From Phytophthora colocasiae (Eukaryota; Oomycota; Peronosporomycetes; Peronosporales; Peronosporaceae), in assembly GCA_018806915.1 (NCBI GenBank), contig JAGKQI010000066.1, forward strand, positions 289,586 to 353,585: a stretch of 64,000 nucleotides of DNA. The letters are read 5' to 3'. The notes under the pieces are model-generated. The model searched no databases. It was not told the origin of the DNA and was given only the letters and a program-made list of their open reading frames with translations. Position numbers and translations under genes: made by a program. Below are positions 20,721 through 30,290 of this stretch, piece by piece. How positions within the stretch are numbered: position 1 is the stretch's first letter; the number at the start of each line of letters is the position of its first letter.

Positions 20721-21180
20721 TGTAATGGGTCTACCTAGACCTATTAGGTGGCGTACACGTGCGCTTACGTGTATGAGGAAGCGTGCAATTAGAATAGACT
20801 TAATTTAAGTATACTTATTTAAATACGTATAATTAAATCAAATATAACTAAATTAAACTGCAAAATACCGTAAAATGAGAACTGTTATTGAATTTGGCAT
20901 AAGCCAATTATGGACCTCCTAAAACTGTTTGTTATCTATTTCTAAAGGGTCTGCCAACGTGTGGTTGGCAGAAACTCTGCTCAGTGATTGGTAGAAATCC
21001 GTTACTTTCTACCAATAATATGCACAAATGCACACGAACCATCCAATAATGTGGTTCGCCCATGTATCCTTTGGTGTGTACAGCACACCAAGGTCTGAGG
21101 CCCATTTCCAACCTCTAACAGTTATCCTAACTGTTAGAGTTACAAGTGGTACAACCACTTGTACGTGTAACCCCGTTACA
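20721..21180 (-). repeat. Element A 5' LTR
   Basis: 460 bp with TGTAATGGG and CCCGTTACA ends; near-identical to 13225-13685. It ends directly at the 3' copy of the target duplication GGTTT. Confidence 0.9.
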
Positions 21181-22346
21181 GGTTTGAGGCGGCGTGGAAG
21201 TTCTTCACTCCACCTCGGGGTACTTGATCCCGGTCGTAGGCGAGTTCTCGAGCCTTGATCCGGGTGCCTGGTTCTTGATCCAGGTCTTCCAATAGTCCAA
21301 TGTTCGGGATTCAGTCCCTTCCTTTCTGTTGTTTTCTGCTTCCGATAGCGGGGGTCTTGAGGGGGCGAGATTCGACGGGATCCTTAGGCTAAACAACCAA
21401 TTCCTTCCGATCCGATATATGCACTTAAAGGATAGTTCACTAGATAGGGCAAAGCTGGCCAATATATTATCCAGACTTAACCGCTATACTAGGTCACGTA
21501 TCCTTACCTCCCTGACGCTTGTAGGGCCAATGTAGTTCCCGGTTCCAGGCGTAGCGAAGACACTTGAGTGGTTCAGGGCAAATTCGAGTCTCTTTATGGT
21601 TATTCCTATGCCTACTAATCCCATCCTGATTTACTATCCTACGATCACATGACACTGGCTACATAGCTGATCCCCAGCTTGGTTCCCCTAACCCTGATCG
21701 TGAGCCGATTCCGCACTTAACCGAAGCTTGATCTCGCACTTAACCGAAGCTTGATCTCGTACTTAACCGAAGCTTGATCTCGTACTTAACCGAAGCTTGA
21801 TCTCGCACTTAACCGGGACTTGATCTCGTACTTAATCGGGACTTGATCGCCGCCTGATCGCCGCCTGATCCCGCTTGATAATCCTTCGGAGAGTCCGGAT
21901 CAGTCCACCAGAAGAGTCTGCGTCGCGCCTGGGGCTGAGCTTGATCCAGAGTTGATCTCGTACTTAAACGGGAGAAGATCACTGCGTGATCCTGCGTGAT
22001 CCCGCTTCGTCGCCGCCCGGGGAAGTAGGATCATGCTGTTAGAGCTTCCAGGGCGCCAGGGTAAGCCGATCGTGCTCGCCCAGGACCCCGTCATCGCTGA
22101 TCGCGCGAGAACATCCTTGATTTCCCCATTCTTCCTCCGGCAGGGTTCGGATCACCCACGAACACCGCTCCACTTGCTCCTCCGCCGGTGTCTCCGTTGC
22201 CTGTTCCCCGGCGGGACCCATCGTACCTTCGTCTGATTCGACCCAGATCTGGGGATCACAGGTCCCCCCTGTCGCTCGTTCCGACTCTATTCGGGTTCGT
22301 GGCTGATATCGCCTCTCCGGGAAAAATTCTCGTCCGCTTCACCACA
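21181..22346 (-). repeat. Element C 3' LTR, inner fragment (right of element A)
   Basis: Continues the LTR from 13224 after a duplicated GGTTT and ends CCGCTTCACCACA. Together the two parts make an LTR of about 1.38 kb. The polypurine tract on the minus strand (GGGGGCGGA, 22355-22347) abuts its inner end. Open frames of 60-85 codons on both strands recur in every LTR copy but show no protein character. Confidence 0.88.
21712..21850. repeat. 23-bp tandem repeat inside the C LTR
   Basis: Six copies of a 23-base unit (C[GC][TC]ACTTAACCGAAGCTTGATC type), with the last two reading CCGGGACTTGATC, followed by two GCCGCCTGATC units. The LTR at 41437-42802 has five copies, so the array has changed length between LTRs of one element. 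Confidence 0.75.
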
Positions 22347-22449
22347 TCCGCCCCCAGCACGTAAGTTGAGCTGCCGCAGCTCACTTCGGGTTTATTTCCA
22401 CATTCACCACCTGGAACACAAGTCGTTCAAGTACCACCACTCCCTCACG

Positions 22450-23878
22450 ATGTCCGATCCTCACGATGTCCGATCCGCCTCCCTCGCCCCCTTTGACGCC
22501 GAGAACGCCCTCGAGCGAGCACTCGATCCGCCCGATCCACCGCCTCCCGCTTCTCAACCCCGGGGTAGAACCTGAGCTGGTCACCTTGCAAGCGAGACTG
22601 GTCCACAGCCAACGGATGCGCGAAACCTTGAGTCGCGATCGGGACCACCTGGACGACACCGTTCGCCGGTTGCGATCCGACATGGAGGATATGGAGCGCT
22701 TCCGGGACGACCAGGCGGAGGAGATCTTGCGACTGAACGCCGAAATCGCTCGTCTGCGGTCGGGAACCGGAGATGTTATCGGTGGGGACACGATCGCCGC
22801 CTTGCAGGATCAGCGGGCTCAGCACGACGCCGAACGGCGGGAGTCTGAGCAGCGAATGGCCCGGATCCAGGCGCGGCTAGACTCTGCGCTCGAGGATCTC
22901 GACTTCCGGCTGGCCGAACTTCGCATAGCAGGGGAGACGGAGATTGAACTCCGGGATGAGCTTCAGGATCGCGAACGGGAGCTCGCCGCCGTGCGTCATG
23001 ACTTGACCCTCACTCAGCGTAGCCTTGATCGCTGGCAGAGGAACGATTCCTCCCAAGGTCCACTAGCGGCCATGGCCATGCCCGCTGATCAGACTCGCCC
23101 TACGGCAGAGGAGGCTCGGTTGAGGTTGGAGTTGACGCGGACCCAAGCGGAGTTGCTCGCCGCTCGAGCCGAAGTCGCGTACCTGGAACGCGAGGCAGAG
23201 GATCACCAGGCTGAACTGGCTCGGGCACACCTCGCCTTGGAGGACGTATCCGCACCGGATTCTCGCGCCCCGCCTTTGGATGCAACCGCCGATGCCGCCG
23301 CCGTATCCAGCCTGGAGCAAGATCTGGCAGACGCCTTGGGAAATCTGGAAATAATCCAGCACGACCGGGACCAGCTCTCCGTCCAGCATCGTGCCGCAAT
23401 TGCCGAGCGGGATCAGGCCGTCGCAGACCTGGATCAGGCCCGCCTCGACCGGGATCAGGCGATGCAAGATCTCAATCGAGTCACGGTGGATCGTGATCGA
23501 ATCCAGGTCGACCTGGACGACGCCACCCAAGATCGTTTATCGGTCCTCGCAGACCTTGACGTGGCCCGTTCCGCCCGGGATGCGGCGACACAGGAACTCG
23601 ACCAACTCCAGCGACAGAACGCGTCGGCCCTCGCTGACCTCGACCAACTCCAGCGACAGAACGCGGAGCTTCGACAGGCTCATCAAGAGCTGGACGCTGA
23701 TTATGCCGAAGCCGAACAACAGCTGCATCACGCCGAGGATTCCTCTGCTCGGTTGTCCTCGTGGATCGCGGATCGACGGGCGGCTCGTGCCACCAAAAGA
23801 TCTCGAAGCGCCTCCGCTTCCCGGCCGTTCCTCCTTCCTCACGCAAGCGTCAGCTCAGAGCTCCTCAGCACCCCGTGA
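22450..23878 (+). CDS. Element C antisense extra frame, part 1: long coiled-coil protein
   Basis: Lies opposite to gag-pol, starting about 100 bases from the inner end of the 3' LTR. From ATG 22466 it is open for 470 codons; ATG 22450 starts a different frame of 42 codons. Residues about 50-450 are an almost unbroken coiled coil with heptads rich in Asp, Arg, Leu and Gln: MRETLSRDRDHLDDTVRRL, RDQAVADLDQARLDRDQA, LDQLQRQNASALADLDQLQR. A 42-base exact internal duplication adds one heptad block. In the second unit (42906 onward) the equivalent ends in a basic stretch (PSSRKRPARSSS) that looks like a nuclear signal. No known domain. It could be a structural or regulatory accessory protein of the element. 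Confidence 0.6.
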
Positions 23879-23934
23879 TCTAAAAAACTGCGGCTACCGA
23901 AACTCCCGGATCAACCCAGCCTGTCACACCAACG

Positions 23935-25302
23935 GTGGTTCCGACCCCGGCAGGATCAACAACGAGCCCGCTGGATCTGTTGGCGGACCAAGCTTCTGGG
24001 CAGGCCGGAGGGGAGGAAACCGACACTCCAGCCCCTGATCCGACCCCAGCACCGACGGATCAGTCCGGATCGCTCCCCGCCGATGGTGATTCGCCGAATG
24101 AGGAAGAGGAAGACTCCGACTACGATCCCCAGCACCCATTCTCATCGCCGTCCGAAGAGGACGAGAGTCCAGAACCCAGCAATGGAACTAGTTCTGAGGC
24201 CGAATCGGAACGTTCCAACGAGGCGGAGGACTCCGAGGAGGACGATATTCTACACATGGGCCGCCAACGATCTATCTCGACGCACCGGCGCGAGTCCGGT
24301 CAGGTTCCGAGAGGCAGACCTTCTGGCGCTCGTGGATCGGGGTCTCCGGACGGCTCAAGCCCATCTCCGGATGGATCAGGCCCGCCGTCTCCGGGATCAC
24401 CTCCGGGTTCCCCGTCACCGCCGCCACCTCCTCTCGGCGGTTCCCCGCCCCTCGGGCTCCGACCACCCCTGTTCCCGGTCGCCTCTTTCATTCCAGGTTA
24501 CGATCGGCAGCGTACCTTCGCGGCCGCTGACATCGTACCGTGGGATCCGCAGGTGATCGGGCAGTATTCGATCGTGGGTCTGATTGCCAGTTCTCTGGGC
24601 AAACGGTTGTTGATCCCTTCGGGTTGGCTGTTCCCTTCTCAGATACAGGCCGGGCCTGCACCGACCCCCGGCACCGAATACCTCAACGGGTTGATCACGG
24701 GCGTGAACGTGCTTGATCTGCTGGCTCTGGAGCCGTGGAACGACTTCGCGAACCCGGGTCCCCTTACGTTCGACCTCGATTTGCACGAGAGGGAGGGAAC
24801 ACCCCTCGCGGCCGTGGCCGCCACCTATCGCGTCCTGGAGGAACGGCACCGTCAGGCATTTTGGGAGGCCACCCATAACTTCGAGATCACCTCTGCCATG
24901 CAAGATGCGGATCTCGAACTGCAGCGGTATTACGTTGCTCGCAAGGCCAGGCGGAGTCGGGCTGGGTCTGCTTGGCGCCAGTTCCTCGCCTCCTTCCCCG
25001 CCATAATGCGCGACCAGTGGTTCGATCTCGACATCCTGTTGGATCCGTTCTTCCTTCACCTCCCCATTCCGGCAGTGGATGTGGTTCGTTGGTATCGGCG
25101 TGGTCTCTCGGCGTGCCAACCGGGCGGATCCCAACGCGAACGTCCCAGAGCCGGCGAACCTGATCGAGGCTCTGGAGGAGTGTGACGAGGCGGATCCGTG
25201 GCGTAACCAGTATCGGCAAGACCCGGTCAACCATCCCGCTACCAGGATCCCCCGCCTTATCGGCAAGTTCAATCCTCCTCCCGCTGGGGCCGCTTCTCCG
25301 TA
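23935..25302 (+). CDS. Element C antisense extra frame, part 2: acidic/Pro-rich protein with a conserved C-terminal region
   Basis: Open from 23935 to 25185. The two copies show that the frame should continue to 25302, because unit 1 lacks two C bases near 25096. The first 190 residues are acidic and Ser/Pro-rich (NEEEEDSDYDPQHPFSSPSE; GSPPGSPSPPPPPLGGSPP). A folded-looking region follows: FIPGYDRQRTFAAADIVPW, DPQVIGQYSIVGLIASSLGK, FWEATHNFEITSAMQDADLE, MRDQWFDLDILLDPFFLHLP. It is joined to part 1 across a run of six A at about 23880-23890, identical in both units. One base fewer there would fuse the two frames into one protein of over 900 residues. No homologue is recognised. Confidence 0.55.
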
Positions 25303-25657
25303 AGTCGTGCTAACTTCGATCACCTACAGCAAGGCTCGGGGCTTCTCCCCGAGTTCGGATTCGGAACCCCATCCAGGGCCGTTCTGCATTCTTCCATCTC
25401 CATTCGTAACTCTCATAATCTCCACTCGTGATTCTCGTAATCTCCATTCCCACAGTCGTTCCATCGTACTCCATCATTTTGAGAATGTGATCCCCTTTCA
25501 TCTCCATCTCGACATCCCGGATCACCATCTTCCAACGTCAAATTCCCTACGCACATGCATATACACAAATATAAAACTCTCGCTCTGATCTGGATTCTCC
25601 TCCACATCAGCTTCCTCGATCACGGCGAGGCAACCCTGTCACCTCGCCTGACTTCCC
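25303..25657. other. Spacer between element C antisense frames and pol
   Basis: 355 bases where the plus-strand extra frame and the minus-strand pol converge. It contains imperfect repeats of a TCTCATAATCTCCACTCG-like unit (25410-25455). Both transcripts, if made, would end here. No coding signal seen. Confidence 0.45.
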
Positions 25658-28600
25658 TTACACTTCTTCATGCGACTGCATCACGCCGAACCGGTTCCGA
25701 TTAGCGTGGTCACGTAGGAACGCGCTCAATATGGCCCCACAGTTAAGATCAGCTTCGTCGACCCACGTTGGCTCATCATAACCGACCCAGTGCACTAGGA
25801 ATTCACGATAGATCCGGCCGTAGCGAGTTCGTTTCCCACTTCGCATGTCCGAGATCCGTTCGACTTCGTACTCATCGGCATCCAGATCTGGGACCCAACT
25901 GTCCTCCGGAAGGAGGATCTCATCGAAATCGAGCCGATCTGCTTCATCTACCGTCAACTCGATCCGCGGTCGATCCGGGAAATTCCGTACCAGCTTTAGC
26001 TTAGAAACATGGACCACCGGGAAGATATGGTAATCAGATCCCGCGATCTCCAGCTTGATCGTGAATTCATTGAGCTTCTCTGCAACACGGAACGGGCCGT
26101 GCCAAAGGTGAGCGAGTTTACGTGCATACCCTTCCTTCACACGATCTAGGTATAGCCAAAATCGTGATCCAGCTTCGATCTGATGCGGATCGACATCCTC
26201 ATTGTGCCGATCAGCTCGGTCTGCAATCGCCTCTCGCAGCTTAGCGTTGACCTGTTCTCTCGACTGCTGGTAGTATCTCTGAACGCGATATCTCCACCGT
26301 CTTGGATCACGGTCATGGCGCGATCGGGATCATCGCTTCCAACGTCGATCTCGGATCCCATCCGTGTACCAAATAGTGAGGAGTGTCTCCCCGAACCCGA
26401 TCGTGAGCCGTGTTAATAGCGAACGTCAATCTCTCCGCGTATTCATCCCAGTCCTTTTGATCGAGATCTTGAACATACATCTTGATCGCCCTAGTGGCCG
26501 TTTGCACCATCCGTTCCGCAGTCCAATTGGCCTGTGGTCGGTAGGCCATCGTCGCCCGTTGTCGCTGCCCCAGGATCCTATTGAACGATCTGAAGAAGTC
26601 GGACATGAAGCCCGGTTCTCGATCGTGCCTGATCATCTCGCTAGCACCAAATCTGCGGAACACGCATTCTTCATAAGATTCCGCGACGGTCTGGGCCGAT
26701 CGGGAGGAACTAGCCTTTGCGATCACATATCCCGTGAACAGATCTACCCAGATCAGTAGTTCGGTGTTGCCTTTGTTGGATCTGGGCAGGGAGGGTATGT
26801 GATCCATCGCTATGATCTGGAATGGGTATGTCGCTTGCAGATTCCCAGGCGACTCGCCCCGGATCGTGGGTCTCCCCTTTCCGGTCTCACAGTCTACACA
26901 CTCGCCTACGTATCGCTGCACGCTCCGATATAATCCCCTCCAGTGGAAATGATCTCGGATCCGCTGATAAGTACGTCCGATCCCCTGATGTCCCCCTTCC
27001 AGAGTCGTATGGTAGTGGTGGAGGACATCCTGCTGTAGCGTTTCTGGAACTACGAGTCTCATCAGGCGATCGCGATCACCACTTGATCTCGGCCCTGGTG
27101 GGCAGTAAAATAGCAGATCTTGTTCGTCTACCTCGTACTCGGAGGCGATCTTGGCGTAAGATCCATATTCGGCTCGAGTAAGATCCGCGATCTGCCCAGC
27201 CAGGTACTTCTTTAGTCCTGCGATCCAGACCTCCTCGTTCTGGGCTCGCCTGATCCGATCAACCCGCATCTCCCGGATCAGTTCCTCTCGCAGGACAGCT
27301 GCACCAGGTCGCGCTCGGGCTGCACGCATGGCTACGGCCGACACTTGCACAGTTCGACCTTCAACTCGAGGGATCAACACCTCATCCAGTCGATTCAAGG
27401 TGATCAGATCGCATCGATCTGCCTCATCGTGGACCTCGATCCCGCTTCCTCGTTGCAGCGCGGCACTCGCCAAGCTATCTGCACTCCCATTCCAGTCTCT
27501 CTTCACATGGACCAGCTCATGATCTCCCCAATTCCGCAAGTGATCTAGCACCTTCTGTTTCAGTAACGTCAATCCTGGCGCCTTGCAGTCGATCTCGCCC
27601 CGGACTTGTCGGATCACCAGGTTCGAATCGCCACAAATGACCAAACGGCGGCGCTCTAACTGTGCGATCATGCCAAGACCTAGCACGAGCCCACGGTATT
27701 CCGCTTCATTGACAGTAAGACTCTCCGCATAGTCTGATCTAGCCTTGATCACCTTCCACTCCGGCAAACTCCACACGATCGCGCTGAAAGCGCCTCCTCC
27801 TCGTTTCACGCGTGCCGAACCGTCGAAACTTACTACCCATAGCTCCTCACCTGGATCTACGGTGGGAATCGGCATCTGGATCTTACGTCTTGGTTCCTTC
27901 TGTGGCGCGATCGCGATCAGGGCTTCGTCGATCTCCGATCGGGGCGTTATGGTAGCTGCGATCGCCCCCAGTATTTCATCCTCCCCCTTCGTACACTTCG
28001 TGATCTCGAGTGTCCACGGGGACAGAAGACCAGACGTCCTTGGAGACCGGCAGACTTGAACAGCCAGGCAAGCGTTGAGTGTCGGGTTAGGACCTTGATC
28101 CGACGTCCCACCAACAAGGTGTAGTGTAGATCCAAGATCCGAAGTAGAGCTCGTTGGTCTTCAAGGTTCGGCTGGCAAACGCGACCGGGTGGTAGATCTG
28201 GTCGTGTTCCTGCATTAGTGCGGCGGAAATCGCCCAGTCACTAGCGTACACGATCACCACGGGTAACTTCGTCGTGTCGAAGTGACGAAGGATCGGGGTC
28301 GACGCGATCTTGGTCTTCAAGGCTGTAAACGCCCTGTGTGCCCTACCCCACCTCTCGTCGCCAGCTCTTTGGGCCAGATTGGGTTCGACTTTGGTTGAAC
28401 AGGGGGGAGGCATCGCCCCCAAGTCAGGATCCGGTGTACTATCCCCCTTTTGAGTCGAGGTGTCGGGTGATCCATCCTGATTCGACTTAAGCGCAACGGG
28501 ATCTCGATTGATCGGGTCCGTACTATCCATGATCTTTCGCAGATCTGGTCGCTTCTTCAGTTCTGCGAACTCCACCTCACGTAGTTCATATAGGACCGAT

Positions 28601-28817
28601 GCATAGATCGCATAATCCTCGATGAACCGACTATAGTAATTTAAACTTCCCAGGAACGATTGCATGGATCGGAGTGATCCAGGGAATGGTAGATCTGTCA
28701 GAGACTTCAGGTCTTTCGGGTTTGCCTCCAATCCGTCGATCGACACTTTGTGTCCGAGATATTCCACCTTATCCATGCCCCAGAAGCTCTTCGCCACACT
28801 GATCGAGAGATTCCACT
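25658..28817 (-). pseudogene. pol: Element C pol, distal half: RT end, dual RNase H, integrase, chromodomain (cut by B)
   Basis: Continues the RT frame interrupted by B (KSFWGMDKVEYLGHKVS). The native RNase H, about 28290-28060, has VIVYASDWAISAAL and VLTRHSTLAWL. The catalytic Asp positions (DASD, TDH in A and B) are Tyr and Arg, so it is degenerate. A second, archaeal-type RNase H (about 27840-27430) keeps Asp (VVSFDGSA), Glu (NEAEYRGL), Asp (VICGDSN) and Asp (WNGSADSLASAAL). Integrase has the H-H-C-C finger (HYHTTLEGGHQG ... CVDCETGKG). Its catalytic residues sit in MDHIPSLP, HDREPGFMSDFF and NWTAERMVQT. The chromodomain (YEVERISDM ... FLVHWVGYDEPTW) ends the protein at 25658. Indels break it near 28140, 27870 and 26300; the unit 2 copy is open over 46122-48029. 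Confidence 0.8.
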
Positions 28818-29229
28818 TGTAACGGGGTTACACGGCGCTGCGCGCCTTGGCTACAATAGGTGTGGTATACACCATCCAGGTCACAAGTCACAGATCCGTG
28901 TACGACACATAGTGTTTCTCACACGTCACATATGTAGCCAGTTGCTGGCTGTTAGCTCAGAGCCACGCCTTGCATTTGATTAGGATTTAGTATGTTAGAT
29001 ACTAAATCCGTTACATTCAGGATTAGGGCAATAAAATAAATAAAAATCAGTTTGCATTTTACATAATTAGTGTTAGTTCCTTTATTATAGGGACACTGAT
29101 TGTGAGAGTCCCGTATTTAGTGGACTACTTGGTTCTTGTATAGAACCGAAGGCTAGTGCCTTGCAAGCAGGACTCTACGAGTCAACCAAACTTCCTCTGT
29201 GCCGTGCACACCTACGCAGCCCCGCTGCA
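28818..29229 (+). repeat. Element B 5' LTR
   Basis: 412 bp, TGTAACGGGG to CCCCGCTGCA. It contains perfect hairpins such as 28984-28993/28999-29008. Confidence 0.93.
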
Positions 29230-29230
29230 T

Positions 29231-29260
29231 CTGGTAGCACTTCTGGTAGCACTTGTAGTC
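29231..29260 (+). promoter_or_regulatory. Element B primer-binding site, tandemly duplicated
   Basis: CTGGTAGCACTT occurs twice back to back (29231-29242 and 29243-29254), and the second is followed by GTAGTC as in element A. Either could pair with a tRNA 3' end; the tRNA is not identified. Confidence 0.65.
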
Positions 29261-29298
29261 AATCCAACTCCTGAGTTGAAGACTGTTTCTCTGTGAGA

Positions 29299-30270
29299 AT
29301 GGAGCCAGAAGCATACGCTCACTTGACTCCGAGTCAGCGGGACACGCTTAACAAGCTTACGTCCTTGCTGGGCCCTGAAGGTATGGCGCACCTTGCGTCT
29401 CAAGGGCCGGAGGCCGTCAACGCGCGCCTGGAGGCATTTGCCTCGTACGAGAACGCTCTCGTTGAACACATTCAGCGGAATGTAAAAGGAGTTAATCCCG
29501 CTCCGAGAGCTAAGCCCGTCACGCTCAGCGTGAAGACCTTTCACGGGCACGAAGGAGAGAACCTCCTATTGTGGACCCGAGAGGTCGAAATGGCCATGGG
29601 AGCCGCTATGCTCCAGTTGGAAGGCCAACGCGTGGCGTTCGCCATCTCTAAGCTCGAAGGTCGAGCACGAGAATGGGCCTTGACGTCTGGGACGTCGGTA
29701 GAAATGGCCTTCCCCACTTGGGGTGAGCTTAAGGCCAAGCTTACGCAAGTGTTTGCTCCACCTAACCAGGCGTATCGCGTGCGGTCACGCTTCCTTGCTT
29801 GCCGACAGGGCAAGAAGGACCTGGTGGACTATGTCCAAGAGCTACGCACGCTCATTGCCGGCATGGCTGCCGATCCTCTACCTGAGGTGGTCACTGTGAC
29901 TATCTTCATGGAAGGTCTGAGAGCTGGCGTGGCCAGGACGGAGGCATTCCGTCAGAATCCTCGCACCTTCGAGGACGCTGTTAGCGTGGCATTGAATGCT
30001 GAACACAACTTTAAGTTGTCGAGGGTCGGTGCTAACAGCACAGGGTCCGGGGGGCCCGAGCCCATGGACCTCAGCTATGCTGAAGATGAAGTAGCCGAGC
30101 TACGAGCTGCGGTGCAGCGTATGAGCACTCGTCGGTGCTACACGTGTGGTAGTCCCACACACCTGAGGCCTAACTGCCCTCTGCGCAAAGAGCGCGCCGG
30201 CCAGACTGGCCGCAACCCTGCCGCGAGTCCCGCTTCGGGCTCTGCCCAGGGAAACGACGGCTCCCAGTAG
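29299..30270 (+). CDS. gag: Element B Gag
   Basis: The ATG at 29299 ([20 protein letters not shown]) gives 323 residues. The capsid has the Ty3/Gypsy gag blocks [58 protein letters not shown] and [15 protein letters not shown]. Near the C-terminus, [14 protein letters not shown] precedes one CCHC zinc knuckle ([14 protein letters not shown]) for RNA binding. It ends at TAG 30268-30270, inside the stem of the frameshift signal. Confidence 0.92.
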   Translation: MEPEAYAHLTPSQRDTLNKLTSLLGPEGMAHLASQGPEAVNARLEAFASYENALVEHIQRNVKGVNPAPRAKPVTLSVKTFHGHEGENLLLWTREVEMAMGAAMLQLEGQRVAFAISKLEGRAREWALTSGTSVEMAFPTWGELKAKLTQVFAPPNQAYRVRSRFLACRQGKKDLVDYVQELRTLIAGMAADPLPEVVTVTIFMEGLRAGVARTEAFRQNPRTFEDAVSVALNAEHNFKLSRVGANSTGSGGPEPMDLSYAEDEVAELRAAVQRMSTRRCYTCGSPTHLRPNCPLRKERAGQTGRNPAASPASGSAQGNDGSQ

Positions 30271-30290
30271 ACGCGGGGCGGTCTACTGGG
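30249..30290 (+). promoter_or_regulatory. Candidate -1 programmed frameshift site, element B gag-pol
   Basis: Heptamer GGGAAAC (30249-30255) is phased G GGA AAC in gag. A 7-base spacer follows, then a perfect 10-bp stem: CCCAGTAGAC (30263-30272) and GTCTACTGGG (30281-30290) around an 8-base loop. The gag UAG is within the stem. The pol frame lies at -1 and is open from 30174, overlapping gag by 97 bases. Pol has no ATG before the protease; its first plausible alternative start is GTG 30309. Confidence 0.85.

Larger units (their letters stand above)
13225..21180 (-). mobile_element. Element A: full-length Ty3/Gypsy LTR retrotransposon inserted in the C LTR
   Basis: 7956 bp, bounded by TGTAATGGG and CCCGTTACA, with a 5-bp target duplication GGTTT at 13220-13224 and 21181-21185. 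Its two LTRs differ only in the length of one A run as far as I can compare by eye, so insertion is recent. Minus-strand order: 5' LTR (21180-20721), primer site, gag with one zinc knuckle, frameshift site, protease, RT, RNase H, integrase, then a plus-strand frame before the 3' LTR (13685-13225). Coding frames are interrupted by several one-base shifts. I see no chromodomain. The element is densely filled with short perfect inverted repeats, LTRs included. Confidence 0.9.

Noticed and set aside
21205..21535. Overlapping open frames of 68 and 85 codons in the C LTR, conserved in all LTR copies
   Set aside because: Conservation follows from LTR identity. They lie on opposite strands of the same bases and have no protein family character.
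22033..22236. 67-codon plus-strand frame in the C LTR (recurs at 42489)
   Set aside because: LTR sequence, with a mirrored minus-strand frame; no evidence of coding.
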